From Euborellia annulipes (Eukaryota; Arthropoda; Insecta; Dermaptera; Anisolabididae): DNA of 64,000 bases. Under the pieces are notes generated by a model, which worked only from the letters and a program-made list of their open reading frames with translations, was not told where the DNA came from and searched no databases. Both the position numbers and the translations under genes were made by a program. Positions 10,413-22,224 of this stretch are shown piece after piece. Each line of letters starts with the position of its first letter. The first letter of the stretch is position 1. Location: the NCBI GenBank assembly GCA_023213315.1, contig JAKCPI010004285.1, forward strand, positions 1-64,000, written 5' to 3'.

Positions 10413-11090
10413 TTTAAGCAATTATTTGATTAAATCAAATCTGTCTTGCACACTTTTGTTTTAAATTATAAGAGTACCAATTCATTTTACTTATCAAAAA
10501 AGATTTGGAACCACTGGTCTACAGTATTTTGTATAGGAAAATTTCTCGGCGCCCCAAGAGAACAGCCACGGCGCCCTGGGGCACCGCATCGCACAGTTTG
10601 GGAAAGTCTTAGCTATCAGATTATCTTCCCAAATAAAAATGTCACAAGATCTAAATGAGAACTGTGCCAGAGACTTTTGATAATTTCATGTTTGATTTTT
10701 CCTTAAAATTAAAAAAAAATAAAAATTGGGAAAAAATATTTATATTATTATCTGGTACTGGTTTAATTAGTTAAATTCTAATTCATATGTTCTTTGGCAA
10801 ATTTTACTCTTATAAAAAAATTTTCATATTTTTGATTAGTGTCCTATTTATCTAAAAAAAAAGTGTAGATCCTTTATTAATTGTTTTATAAATAGAACTT
10901 AATAAATTTAAATTAAATTTTCTCAAAGTTAGTTGGGTAACCTAACCGCCTATCACCCTTTTAGTTTGTGGCTTGAATTTAATCCTTTTAACCAGAGAGA
11001 GAGTATATTAAATTTTTTTTCTCTTTCTAACCTAATTGAAACAGAAAAAGTAGGGTGTGACCCAGGTAGGTAAGGGGTTAGTAAAATTTC
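10413..11090. other. AT-rich DNA with degenerate hAT-like ends
   Basis: On the minus strand, 10490-10520 reads CCAGTGGTTCCAAATC and 10540-10640 contains GGGGCGCC/GGCGCC words in a small hairpin. Both look like decayed hAT-type MITE pieces. The rest is AT-rich without recognised features. Confidence 0.35.
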
Positions 11091-11280
11091 TTGCTCGATC
11101 TGGTTAAGTGGAAGGAGGGGGGGGGGGAGATCTCAAAGGGTCAGCCGCAAAGACTAAGGAGCGGGGAGCAATCTTGGAAGGAACCCTTCCAAGTCTTGAC
11201 CCAGTATTTATCGTTAAGAAAGTTCCCTTCACCCCACCCCTTGGGGAAAACTTGGAAACCATTTAGACGCTAAGCACGAA
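11091..11280 (+). other. GC-richer segment with short open frame
   Basis: A 60-codon frame crosses a poly(G) run and an inverted GGAAGGAACCCTTCC. No domain or splice pair supports it. Chance is likely. Confidence 0.1.
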
Positions 11281-12355
11281 CGATATACTAATAGCTCCTT
11301 CATATTGATTGTCAATTTTCTAAGAAAAATGGATGTCCCAATCGGACGAATAAATCAAACGAATTTTCAATAAAAAACTAATAAATAATTAACGATTAAA
11401 AAAATAATACACTAGTGTGTATTTAGCGTTTGTTTTCCCATTTTTTTGTTTTTATTGAATTGTGAAATAGAAAGAAAAGTTTTTTATTAGGCTTCTTTTT
11501 GAGGGAGTCATAAAAAATGTAAGAAATACAATATTTCTCAATTTCCTGGATAGGAAATTCTCTCTAACAAAATTAGGCATAATTTATAATCTTGAAATGT
11601 ATAATATAGCCTACTTATTTATTTGCTCATGTCCACAAAATATTCAATCAACAATAAATTTTTCATGTCTTTTTTTCTAATTTTTTTTTTCTTTATTCTC
11701 GGGCTTCTGGCGTTAGCCATTCGGCCCCGTCTTGTATACAATATAATATATTTACAAAATATTTAGGTGTATAATAAAATACATATCAAACATAAATAAA
11801 TCTCTCTAATTTTTTTCTAATTCTTTACATTTCATCGAAAAGTGTGAAAAAGGTTAATTCTTTAAACTCTTCAAGGCAATCGTTTCCAAATGTATGTTAC
11901 AACGCCTTCCTTAAAAATATTTTATAGTATAACGCCTCCCCCTCCCCAATTTATAAAATAATACAAAAACTAAATTTTTTATTGCTAAAAAATATACATT
12001 TATTAATAAATAAAAATATTTTTTTTTCTTTTTTTATATATTCTTACTAGCAATCATTTGGAAAATTACTTGCTGTGGCTAATGCGCCCTCAACCCCTTA
12101 GACAAATCCGCGGCTCCCAGTTTGGAAAACGCTGCTTTCAGGGTTCGTTAAAGGCAAATTCAGAAGCTATTCAATAGATTTTATATTATTTCGTATAATA
12201 ACATTGGAAGAACCAAATTCACAGTGTCAAATTAAATTTTTTGAATTATGTTTTTAAAATTTTCTCAAAATGTTATGTAGTATCCTATTTGTATTATTCA
12301 CCTGCCTAGAGAGAATTTTTTTAAAGTTTAATTCACACTAATCTTTTATTTTTCT
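11281..12355. other. AT-rich DNA without recognised features
   Basis: Poly(T) tracts and a possible SINE/LINE-end piece occur near 11690-11745 (CTCGGGCTTCTGGCGTTAGC). Otherwise nothing is identified. Confidence 0.4.
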
Positions 12356-12359
12356 TGTC

Positions 12360-12394
12360 TACGTTTCGGAGACTAAACGTAATCCATTCTCAGG
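12360..12394 (-). ncRNA. hammerhead-like core, degenerate
   Basis: Minus strand: CTGAGAA (G8 position changed), T, stem II GGA...TCC, then GAAACGTA. It matches the family pattern seen at other fold-backs, but no flanking inverted repeat was found. Confidence 0.3.
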
Positions 12395-12564
12395 AAATGG
12401 GCCGTCAAAAGTTATATCCAACAATCGTAAGACTTCTACTAGACATTCTAAGATAGTTGGAGACAAATTTCGACTTGGATATAGAAAATAAAAGGTTTAT
12501 TCCTATTCATTGAATTTGGTTTATCATTAACAGCGGCTGTAAAAGAAATTTTTAATTTCTCATA

Positions 12565-12980
12565 TTCATTTTTGACGTGATAACGTCTTACAATGCAGGT
12601 ATAGGAGCTGAGTAGGGAGGAATGCACGAAAAAGTTGGATAAAAGCACATGAAAAATTGCTCGATATTGGCTCGAGTAACTCCTCAGTCTTAAGAGGTAT
12701 AATTATTTTGAATATGCGGTTAGAAAGAATGATTCTTCACCTAAAGATTTCACCATTTATTTTTCTTATTATTTCATTTATCGGGTGAGAGCGCGCGGCG
12801 GGAAATTCTTATTTGAAGTTTTAAACCATTGTTGATTCCGAACGGCTAATCAGATCATACTAAATTTAATGTCAATTTGTGCAGAAAAAAAACTTTAATT
12901 GACTATATTAAAAAATCGCGATTTGTAAACTCTAGAATCATTTTTTTTTTTTTAATCTAATTTTTTAAGCAAAAAATTGG
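12565..12980 (+). repeat. dispersed repeat D, copy 1
   Basis: It shares a long backbone with 39681-40000 and 46135-46330: TTTTGACGTGATAACGTC, GTTAGAAAGAATGATTCTTC, AAAGATTTCACCATTTATTT, CCGAACGGCTAATC and CTCTAGAATCA before a T run. No tRNA-like promoter or clear inverted termini are visible, so its class is unknown. Confidence 0.7.
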
Positions 12981-13780
12981 CATTATTCCGCAATGGATAT
13001 TTTTTTTCTCGTGGACGCCCTCCACGTTCTCACAAAATATTGTATAAGCCTCAGATTTCCTCTTTTATTACAAAAATTCCGCTACCCGAACATTAATTGT
13101 TGCATTTGTTATTATTTCTATTTTAATAAAGAAGAGTAAGCAAGGGCTTTCTCTACTAAGATAAGTCTTGAAAATTAAGTCTCTTAAATGAGTCTTTCAT
13201 CTTTTTAAATATTTATAAAAGTATTAGACATGTGCCCAAGGCGAATGAATCCCTCTCGGGAAATTTTCAAATTTTCACTATTTATAAAGTAATTTATATT
13301 AAAAACAACTTATATCTTAGAGAGAGAGGGAGAGGACTTAATAAAGATGTCCTTGGAATTTATTAAATGAATTCATTTTTTTTTTTCAAAATTAATTTGA
13401 AACTAATAAAACATTTTACTTTTTTAGATTAGTTTTGAACTTTGATGACATTTTATATTCGTACTTTTTTTATAATAAAGTTAGAATGAGTATAAAAATA
13501 GAAAATGTCATAGAATTTTATTCATAAATTATATAGAGATTTCCAGTTGGACTTTTTTTATACAAAAAATACAGGAAGAATATTTGCAAGTTTACTGGAG
13601 ACGGTGACCTTTGATAACATGTTTATGTTTATGCAAGCGGTGAAAATTCCTTAAAGCGAAGAAAATTTTAAGATTTTATTTTTCATTCTCTTTGAATGTG
13701 TTTTGCCAATATTTTTTTAATAAGTCGCCTATAAAATATTCAAATTATTCGTTTAATATAAGATAACAAATTTGCAAGAT
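12981..13780. other. AT-rich DNA without recognised features
   Basis: No element ends or gene signals were found in this stretch. Confidence 0.5.
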
Positions 13781-13899
13781 AAGTTCGTGTTTGATTGGGC
13801 AAAAATTGCGCCCCCTGGAGTCTAACCAGGACCTCCACGCTTTCGCGGCGGGCCGGCTATCTTTATCATAGGTCGCCGGCCCAATAAACACAAACTTTT
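13781..13899 (-). repeat. tRNA-like segment between short inverted repeats
   Basis: 13781-13800 and 13880-13899 are inverted copies (GTGTTTGATTGGGC and GCCCAATAAACACAAAC). Between them the minus strand has a GC-rich, tRNA-like region (GGTCCTGGTTAGACTCC as a possible B box). It may be a SINE head or tRNA relic rather than a functional tRNA, since no clean cloverleaf was found. Confidence 0.35.
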
Positions 13900-13945
13900 G
13901 TGAACTACTTATTTACGTACATATCGTCAGCTGAGAATCATAGTG

Positions 13946-13999
13946 ACGAAAGTTCGAAATTGAACAATTCGAGAAAGTTCGAAATTGAACAATTCGAGA
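13946..13999 (+). repeat. 25-bp tandem duplication
   Basis: GAAAGTTCGAAATTGAACAA plus TTCGA occurs twice head to tail. Each unit is itself partly palindromic around TTCGAA. Confidence 0.85.
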
Positions 14000-14021
14000 A
14001 AAGGCGTTTAATAAACATATA

Positions 14022-14251
14022 CATAGGCGTAGCCAGGGGGGAGTTTTGGGGGTTCAAACCCCCCATAGGACCCAAGCCATGACTAGATATTTACAAATAC
14101 AAATTATTTTTCATATAGAGTAAGTGAAAGTAAAATATAATAATTTACTCTAGAAATGATTTATAAATGCCCTAAAATAATCTTAAATTTTTCAAAGGTT
14201 TGAAAAAATTTTTTTGAAACCCCCCATCAAAAATTTCTGGCTACACCTATG
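14022..14251. mobile_element. hAT-type MITE with 8-bp target duplication
   Basis: A 230-bp element starts CATAGGCGTAGCCAG and ends CTGGCTACACCTATG. AACATATA flanks both sides exactly (14014-14021 and 14252-14259). Its termini match the 276-519 MITE with few changes, so they belong to one family. There is no coding capacity. Confidence 0.85.
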
Positions 14252-14361
14252 AACATATACCTGCAGCCGGGCAACAAATAGGAATAGGCCAGAATCAATA
14301 GCAAAGAATCTTTTCGCCACTTGGGCACTCAAAAGAGAAGACGTTTTGACAACGTTTGCTA

Positions 14362-15357
14362 CACTGTAAAAAAAAATTTTAATTTTAGTATGTTTTAGTA
14401 TAGTAAATTTACAAATTTTCCTTGTAAATGATAACTACCATACATTTGTATACTAAATTTACAAATCTATGCATTCAAAAAATTTTTACAACCAAAAAAC
14501 ATTTTAAAATTACAATTCTCTTGGAAAATTAGAGTAAATATTGTAATTTTACCATACGATTTCTAATTTTACAATACAACGGCATTGTAATTTTAGAACA
14601 CGGTTTGTAATTTTAGAAAAGGGTTTGTAATTTTACAAAAAGGTTTCTAATTTTACAATACAAGGGTATTGTAATTTTCCTTTTAAGGCTGCCAACATGG
14701 CCGACTTTGTTTCGACTGCTTTTTAGCTTTCTTAATAAAGACATTTTTGGCACTATAAGGATTTATTTAAGTTATAATAATACAAAAAATAATAATATTA
14801 TGATAACTTTAAGTTTATTTTTTATTTTATTATTTAGTAAAAATAGTTGACAATGAGGTCATACTTGAATGCCAAATAGCAGAGATAGATCATTAGTTAA
14901 CAGGTGATTCGATGGTCAAATGGACTAGGCAGCAAGGCTTCTACCAAAAAGGTCAGTGTTCAAATCCTGGAGGAATTTTTCATTAAATAAAAATATTTAT
15001 TTCACTCCATTCAGGTAGAGACGTCCCCTAAAGGTCAATAACCTATGGGTCCAGTCGTAAATTTTTTTCTTTTTTCTAAATATTAGTAAAATTACAAACA
15101 TTTGGATTGTAAAATTGCTAAATATTAGTAAAATTACCAAATTTGGACTCGAAATTGCTAAATATTAGTAAAATTACCAGACATTTGGACTCAAAAATTG
15201 CTAAATATTAGTAAAATTACCACACATTTGTAAACGATTTTTGCAAAGAGTTTTGTAAAAATATAATTCAACTGTATAGTAAATTTAGTATCTATTGGTC
15301 TTGGAAATTTGCTTACAACAAAAAAATTGTAAAATCATCGAAATTTTTTTTACAGTG
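14362..15357. mobile_element. TIR element (CACTGTAAAA) with internal tandem repeats
   Basis: Ends read CACTGTAAAAAAAA... and ...TTTTTTTTACAGTG, with TA outside both. That suggests a Tc1/mariner-type TA target, though CACTG-type alternatives remain. Left-half repeats of TTGTAATTTTA units occur (about 14500-14690). Four roughly 38-bp units with GCTAAATATTAGTAAAATTA occur at about 15075-15230. A tRNA-derived SINE (14905-15060) and a segment shared with 8812-9490 (about 14690-14880) sit inside. No transposase is present. Confidence 0.6.
14905..15060 (+). repeat. tRNA-derived SINE (nested)
   Basis: A tRNA-like head (A-box-like ATGGACTAGGCAGC, B-box-like GTGTTCAAATCC) is followed by a short body with GAGACGTCCCCTAAAGG. 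It lies within the 14362-15357 element. Confidence 0.5.
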
Positions 15358-15503
15358 TAGGCTTAACCCAAAAATTGAATTTTTGAACTTTCGCCACTTG
15401 ATTCTTACCAGGCGATATGTATAACTTTTTTTTAAATAGTCGTTAAAAAACTAAAAAATTTTAGGATCATATTAAAAATAAAATATGACATGTTAGGCCT
15501 AAA

Positions 15504-15698
15504 TGGACCCTGTTACGCATTAGTGTGTCAAGCGTCAACTACCGAGTTTTGAGAAAATTAACATTAAAGTTTTTTGTTTTGATTGGATTATATATAATTT
15601 TTTTTTGTCAATAGTGCAAGTAACATTAAATATAAATTTTTTTAGGACATATTTCATAAAAAATACTATTAATTATAGCATTTGAAACACAGGGTCCA
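15504..15698 (+). mobile_element. ACCCTG MITE, copy A (right end deleted)
   Basis: It starts TGGACCCTGTTACGCATTAG and ends AGGGTCCA. The interior matches 27693-27937 closely, but most of the right inverted repeat is missing. Family inverted repeats are about 32 bp (see 58034-58287). Confidence 0.75.
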
Positions 15699-16018
15699 AT
15701 TAATCTAAGATTATTTGATAATAGTAGAAACTTTTTGAATATATTTTTTAGGCCTTTATATTCATTATTTATTTCTATTTTTTTTATACAAAAGAAAAAT
15801 TAATATTTAATCGTTTAACATTTTTTATTTTTATTATTCTCCATCCATATTTTTTTTTCCACAACTTGAATGAATAAACAACGGAGTGTGAAAGTGAGAT
15901 TGTGTCGTTATAAATATTTAAGGAAAAGAAGTGGGACGTATGTGGCTCATATGGGGCTCAAAAAGCCTCCAATTTAACCTGGGACGGTTGGTTGTTGTTC
16001 TGCTCAAATTTAGTTGAC
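15699..16018. other. AT-rich DNA without recognised features
   Basis: No structure beyond low complexity is seen. Confidence 0.5.
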
Positions 16019-16323
16019 TCTCTCTCTCTCTCTCTCCTGTACTTTTAAAAGCTTTTAAGAAAATGTCCGCGTATATACGCGGTATTTTCAATCATTTTCC
16101 AGGAGAGTGGCTCGCAAAACGACGCCATCTTTTTCCTGGCTGCTTCCACCCCCACACACCCCTCTCCTCGCAGGGGTGGGCTTCCCTCTTTTCCCATTTT
16201 AAGCAGCCCTTTCTCTCTCTCTCTTCAGCATCGACCCTTAGAGAGAGAGAGAGTACCTCAGACAGCCCTGGCGAAATGAAGGCGCCTCAAGAGCCACGGG
16301 CGGAGCCCCTCCGTCTGATGTAG
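16019..16323 (+). CDS. unrecognised open frame in a GC-richer patch
   Basis: After a CT microsatellite (16019-16036), an ATG at 16063 opens 86 codons (MSAYIRGIFNHF...) to a TAG at 16321. The ATG has A at -3. The product is Ser/Pro/Arg-rich with no recognised domain, and part of it crosses CT/GA repeats. It could be a first exon or a chance frame in a GC patch. The frame itself starts at 16063. Confidence 0.15.
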
Positions 16324-16788
16324 ACAGCAAACAACCCAACGACCAGACACTTCTTTCTCTAATATTATACTATCTCTTTCATCAAATGCTAGTGTCACGA
16401 TGACCAAAGTCCTTTGTCATAAAACATACATTTTTGCCCTTTACTTATTCATTATCAGTGTGTAGGAAACTAAAAGGACATTTCTGCCTGCTGCTTTTGT
16501 ATAAATGTTGAAAATGTCAAAAAAAATATCATTCAAATTCTACCCTATTCAGTTATATCTAAATCTTAATAGTAATTTTAGAAACGTCGATTAGAAATAT
16601 TGTGAATCTCAAAGCGTGTCTCTAACACTTTATAAAAAAAAGACGTAATATTTTTTTGTTTCTATAAGTGCAGAATGTTTAAAAAGATAAATGTCTGAGC
16701 TTTTAGAAATTAAGGGGAGAGATTGATGACAAAATATTGATATTAGAAGTCAGATAGCCTATCTAATTTCATTTCTATTTATAATATA
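16324..16788. other. AT-rich DNA without recognised features
   Basis: No gene or element boundary is seen. Confidence 0.5.
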
Positions 16789-17712
16789 AAGAGCCCGGAT
16801 GTTTATGCACAATAAAACCTTAAAATATGCATGCACTATAAAATGACCAAATATGCACAATGAAAAGAAAAAACAGTAAAAATATGCACTATCACAAATT
16901 GAATCGCATTTTATATTATTTTTTTTTTTTTTTAATATCAATGAAGCAATTTTTCTAAATTTTCATCGTTTAAGGACATGCGTTTATCTGAAAACACATT
17001 CTTGGACGCAGAAAATGATCCTTGAAATAACAGGAGCATACTTGAAAGAAGAGATCTATGACAAATTGAGGTTGAAATGATGAACTTTTACATTTTCACC
17101 CTGTAAAGCGTAAAAGTTTGAAAATACAATATTACAAATAATTTGTAATTTTTGTAACATAAATTGGACTTTAAACTACACAAAAATATTTTTTTTTTAA
17201 TGTTAAAATATGCATGAAAAATAAAATTGTTTTGTTTTAAAAATTGGCAAAACATGCATTGTGCATTTTTCAAAAAAAGCCAAAATATGCACAATGTTCG
17301 GAACAAATAAGGATATTTCGAATCGAATACTCATGAAATAGATAATTGCAAAGTTCCATGAGCGTTTTCAGTTCCAATTCAAACATGCATTTGGATGAAC
17401 ATCCGGGCTCTAATAATTATTTTAAAAAAATTTATGCCGCAGCACATAAAGTATCTACTTTTGTCACATAAATTAGACTTTAAAAGCAACTACACAAAAA
17501 TATATATATTTTTTTAATGATAAAATATGCATGAAAAATAAAATTGTTTTGATTGACAATTGGCATGTGCATGGAATTTCTTAAAAAAGGCCAAAATATG
17601 CACATGAGTTCGGAACAAATAAGAATATTTTGAATCGAATACTTATGAAATGGATAATTGCAAAGTATTCAGCAGTATACAGAAATACATTTGCATCAAC
17701 ATCCGGGCTCTA
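16789..17712. repeat. ATGCAC-rich repeat, inverted ends and a second tandem unit
   Basis: GAGCCCGGATGTT at 16791 is the complement of AACATCCGGGCTC at 17399 and again near 17700. The interior alternates AAAATATGCATG, GTGCATTTTT and GTTCGGAACAAATAAG words. The 17140-17410 block is repeated at about 17460-17712. A diverged inverted copy lies at 57656-57920. The likely origin is a TIR element partly duplicated in tandem; the superfamily is not determined because no target duplication is readable. Confidence 0.55.
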
Positions 17713-18785
17713 GTAATATATCTTGTAATTTTGAACTTTTGTACGTTTGTGTTATGTGTAACGAAAAATGATAATTCTCAACTGTTGAGGATTCACTGAG
17801 AGGTTAACATACATCTGACTTGTGAGTAAGCGGATGGTGAATACGAGGGGCCCGAATCAAGGATTTAGCAATATTTCTTTACTTAATAAGATATAGAAAT
17901 TTCTTTAATACTCTTATCTAAACAAAAAAATTTACAAAAAGTTGATTTTTGTTTGAAAATATAATTTATTTAAATTATCTGAGATTAAATTTTAAAACGA
18001 AACTTTTACCACCCACTCTTCTTTATTCCATGCTGATATTAAATATTTATTATACATGTATATGGCAAATGTAATCACTTTTAGCAAATACCACCCACAT
18101 AAAGGAAGGCAAAGTCTTTATTAATATTAATTTCAAGATAGCCAATTCATTCATTTTAAAATTAAAAAAATCGTCCACTGCGTGATTTGCTCCGAAAAAT
18201 AAACTTTTAATTTTTTTTTTCTAATTAAATATTCGGATATTTTTGACTAACAAGCCAATAAGTTTCTTCTATGAATATAAAAAGTAAAAAGATGTAATTT
18301 CCCTATCATACATCAAACTCACATTTATATTCTATAGAATTAATTGTAAAAATAAAAAAACTTTTGGAAATTCAGGTGAAAATTCATCCCATTTCCAAAA
18401 TGATCTTTGGCCTCCTTGGGACAAAATTTGAATAAAGAATATTTAGGATATGGTCAGTTATTTATATTTATGCCAACCTGTCTACCTTGTCAGATTTTTC
18501 CTCTGTGATTTTTTCTAAACCCAAGAATCGATCAGGCTATGAATATAAAAATTTATAAACAGTTGAAAAAATTTGGAAAAAAACGATTTTGAAAAGAAAA
18601 TTTTTATATCAATACAGTAGTTTATTTCTATTCAAAAAATAAAATTTTTTAAATAAATTTTTGATCAAGTTCCATACTTTTTCTTTTTCTATTTTCTATA
18701 TACACTGCACGACAAAAAAAAAGACACTGTTTCAGAAGACATGTTCTAAACACCTCAATGATACTCTAATTCAAGAAACATTTAA
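17713..18785. other. AT-rich DNA without recognised features
   Basis: A possible Tc1-type terminus (ACACTGCACGACAAAAA near 18703) has no visible partner. Otherwise I recognise nothing. Confidence 0.4.
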
Positions 18786-18789
18786 TATG

Positions 18790-19545
18790 AAATATCTTAA
18801 ACATTTCTAAGTAAATTTAACACAAATACAAATCATTTTAATCAATTTAATAAAATTAAATAAAATAAAGAAAAATATGTCGATTTTCAATTTGAAGGAC
18901 AAATCAACATAATCTCGATCAGGTCTATTCTCTAAAAACAGACGTTAAAATTTAAAATAAACAAATAGGTGTTAAAAGTAATGTAAAAACAATAGGCTTT
19001 AAAAAATGCTATTCAAATCCTTGCATCAAATAGCTATTCTGTAAACAAAAATTTAAAGTCAAAGCCAAATAGTGTTAAAAAATATAGCCATGTCTAGGGG
19101 GTGCTTTTAATATTTTAACGTCGTGTTTAAAATAAAAATAACGTCCTTAACCTAAAAAGTAAGATTATGATTTTGTTAGCTTTGAAATAAAAGCAACATG
19201 TTAACGTCGCGTTAAAACTTTGTTTAGAGAATAGCATTTTTTTAACGTTGATTGTTTTTACATTACTTTTTAACACCCATTTGTTTATTTTAAATTTTAA
19301 CGCCTGTTTTTAGAGAATAGACCTGAATATGTTTAGTTGATATTAAATAAAAATTTTATTTTTATAAGAATTTCCAATAGTATAGTCAGAATAATAAGGA
19401 ATGGAAAGATTATTTTAAAATATTAAAAATTTAGCGTTAATAAAAACAAATTCGACATTTTTGTCTTTGTTTTATTTATTATTTATTAAAATGATATGGA
19501 TTTGTGTTAAATTTGCTTAGAAATGTATAAGTTATTTAAATAATA
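18790..19545. mobile_element. nested inverted repeats around a TCAGGTC TIR element
   Basis: The inner element 18919-19326 starts TCAGGTCTATTCTCTAAAAA and ends in the complement, with inverted repeats of about 75 bp. It contains GTTAACGTCG-type words. A second copy, itself broken by insertions, is at 40762-41979. Around it, 18800-18888 and 19447-19530 form a weaker outer inverted repeat (AATTTAACACAAAT and ATTTGTGTTAAATT), so the inner element sits in the loop of another fold-back. Confidence 0.65.
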
Positions 19546-20960
19546 AAATACAATAGGCCTATCATTAAGATAGATTAGAAACAGGTCTTTTTAAGAAGAA
19601 ACAAACTATTACGTTCTTTTTGAAGCTAAGTGTATTTATAAGCTTGAGACAAGTAATCTAAACAAGAAAAAATTTAATTTTTTTAAAGCCTTCCTTAGAT
19701 ATCAAAAACTTGTGATGTCCCTAATAGTTAATTTTTTAATTTTTTATAAAGCCTAATCATAGTCAGGGAAGCAACCTTTCTAACGACTCTGTAATCATCT
19801 TTTGTTGAATTATTTATTCCTGAAGAGGACAAAATATTGAATGAGTTTGCTTTGAAGATTCAAAAAAAGAATTGCCTCAAAAGAAGCCATTAGGACATAT
19901 TAGCATCAAAGTAATTTTTAAAATAATATTCAACAACACACCGTTCAATAGAAGGTATATAAGCAACAGCAACGTTAGCCAAATTAATACCACTAAATGG
20001 GTCTTGAAATTTGATTGAATTTGCCTATCACTGGTGTGTTGGTGCTCTTTAACATCTCAATCAATATTTATCTAAGATGGCATCTTAAAGACGATCCTTA
20101 CAAAACAACAACGTGGGGAAAGTAAAGAGTCGTTAGCAAATTCTACAAAAAATTACATTAAAAAACAAAAAAACAAAAAGCAACTGCTTAGAACGTATTA
20201 AAAAAAATGAAAGGTCGTCGCCTAAAAACGACAGGTGTGTGGAACAAAACGCCAAACTATATTTACATTAAAAGCTTAGATAATTTGTTCCACTAAATTT
20301 TTTATTGTTTAAGAACATGTGCGATAATTTTATCTTTTTTTTTCTGACTCTTAATTTAATTGAAATTTCTTTTTTTTGTTAGAAAAAAAGTAATATATTA
20401 TACAAAGTTTGTATGTATATTATATCTTAATTAATTACGCCACTAACCATTTCATATTCAAAATATATATAACCATAAAATTGGATTTTTCTTAAAGAAA
20501 TTTATTGGCGATATTATTAACTAATTTTTGATTTAAGACGCCTCTGGGCGTCCTCTAGTCTGGCCTGGCGGCACCTGAAACCCCCCAAAAAGTTTTTGAA
20601 CAATTAAAAGTTCAAAATATCACCCTCAAATCTTGATCTAATGACTTTCCGTGGCCATAATAGTAAATAATATCCCTCCCGCCCTAATTTTGGCCAATTT
20701 AGGGAATTTTCTATAGATGATAATTAAATCACTTTTTGTGGAAAAATTGCGCGCAATTGCTCAAGTTTAGCGCCTTTTAATTTTCATTAGGAAACAAAAA
20801 AAACAAGAGAAGATTATACTTTGATTTTATCTCTAGCAATTTATTATTGTTTTTTCTTAAAAATAGAAGGAGAAAATTAACCAAAAAGCTACTCTCATTG
20901 AATTATGCCTATTAAGCCTTTTTAATTTAAAAACAAGAAAATACAGCTAGGATTTTTTTT
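19546..20960. other. AT-rich DNA without recognised features
   Basis: Near 20535-20580 there is a small GC patch (GGGCGTCCTCTAGTCTGGCC) resembling pieces at 56.64 and 61.67 kb. No gene is identified. Confidence 0.45.
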
Positions 20961-20983
20961 TAAATAATATATTTTCAACAGCT

Positions 20984-21015
20984 GACGTTTCGGCATTGAT
21001 TAAAGCCATCTTCGG
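20984..21015 (-). ncRNA. hammerhead-like core, degenerate
   Basis: Minus strand: CCGAAGA (U4 changed), T, stem II GGC...GCC, then GAAACGTC. Flanking TAGC and GCTG words could pair. No clear flanking inverted repeat was seen. Confidence 0.35.
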
Positions 21016-21547
21016 GGCTATAAAACAATGAAACAAATTTCTTTTATACATATAGTTTTACATAAAAAAATAATAACTACGAATGTAAATATGGTGAATG
21101 ACTTCCCCGAGACTTTCTAGTATATTCTTTTGGAATTACGTCTGGGTGTGTTTGTGTGTGAACAGGATTGCTTAAAAACAAAAGCAGCTAGATCGATGAA
21201 ATTATGATTATATTTAATTTTAATTTACAAAATGTTTCAACGAGAAGGAAAAGGATGCTTTTTACCAAGTACTATTAAATCTTATTCCTCTACCTGTTAA
21301 TGTTAAAAATATTCTTGCACTTGCGTTAGAAAATTCTGACTTGTCTATCTGTGTATAATTTTATAAAAGCTACAGGCTAACAACTTTAGGCCCAAGTGTT
21401 ATTGTTATTTATTTATTTACTATATATAATTTGTTATATTCTGCATACTTTAGTATAGTAATTAGGGACCATAAGACGTTATTAAGAAAAAAAAAAGCTT
21501 TCACTTTTGAAAATATTTTTAAAATATTAACTACAATAATAGTACAT

Positions 21548-22224
21548 AGATGGATAATAATGGGCAGGAGCAGCCAATAAATAGACTCTGCTGATATAAC
21601 ATTAACATTTAGAAGTTTTTTTTCGATGGGGGCCCGAACTCATATTTAACACCCCCCCCCCCCCATATATAAAAATATTTTTAAAATACCGGATATACCC
21701 AAGGGGCCCGGACCATCCTCTCAAAGATAAATTTTTATTAAATTTTTTTTTAAATTCAAATTTTTCCGTTTTCACCTGACCCTGAAGGGCCCGGCCTTCT
21801 CAAAGACAAAATTTGTATTAAAAAATTGCTTATACAGTAACGTTATATTAATATATTTCATTTTTTTTTTTTATATCTTTTATTTATGCGACGCACTTTT
21901 TCAAACAAAAATATAGATATTGGCTATATACCCGTATATATATGTATATAGATTTGAAAAATTTCGGGAGGGGGGAGGCCCGGGCCCCCTTGACTCCCTC
22001 CCTTATATACCCCCCTGATTAACATTGCATATATAAAAAAAAATTTTGTTATATTTTACATTTTAAAAACTTTTAATAGAATGTTTTATATATACACTGT
22101 TAATGTTATATGTTAATATCTAGTAAGGACTGAAGATGGTTCTTAAATAAAAAGAACCGAAACGTCTTACGTAATTGGAAACTGCATACAGAGTCTATTT
22201 ATTGGCTGCCCATTATTATCCATC
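21548..22224 (+). mobile_element. fold-back element with hammerhead-like core (Penelope-like)
   Basis: 21548-21590 and 22189-22224 are inverted copies (ATGGATAATAATGGGCA with GCCAATAAATAGACTCTG). Just inside the right arm is a hammerhead-like core (22130-22166). The interior includes C- and G-rich pieces (21648-21664 and 21965-22015) related to the hAT MITE at 54005-54268, so it has been invaded or captured other DNA. No reverse transcriptase frame is visible. Confidence 0.55.
22130..22166 (+). ncRNA. hammerhead-ribozyme-like core
   Basis: CTGAAGA (22130-22136) fits the invariant CUGANGA. An extra T is followed by the perfect 7-bp stem II GGTTCTT/AAGAACC and then GAAACGTC (22159-22166). Upstream GTAAGGAC can pair with GTCTTAC, allowing one bulge. 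Helix III would be only the self-complementary ACGT, so any activity would need a dimer. Confidence 0.5.

Noticed and set aside
17140..17712. CRISPR-like or satellite array
   Set aside because: Two diverged tandem units of about 270 bp are present, not short regular repeats with spacers.
18703..18730. Tc1-type terminus ACACTGCACGACAAAAA
   Set aside because: No complementary end with a TA flank was found within several kb, so no element could be bounded.
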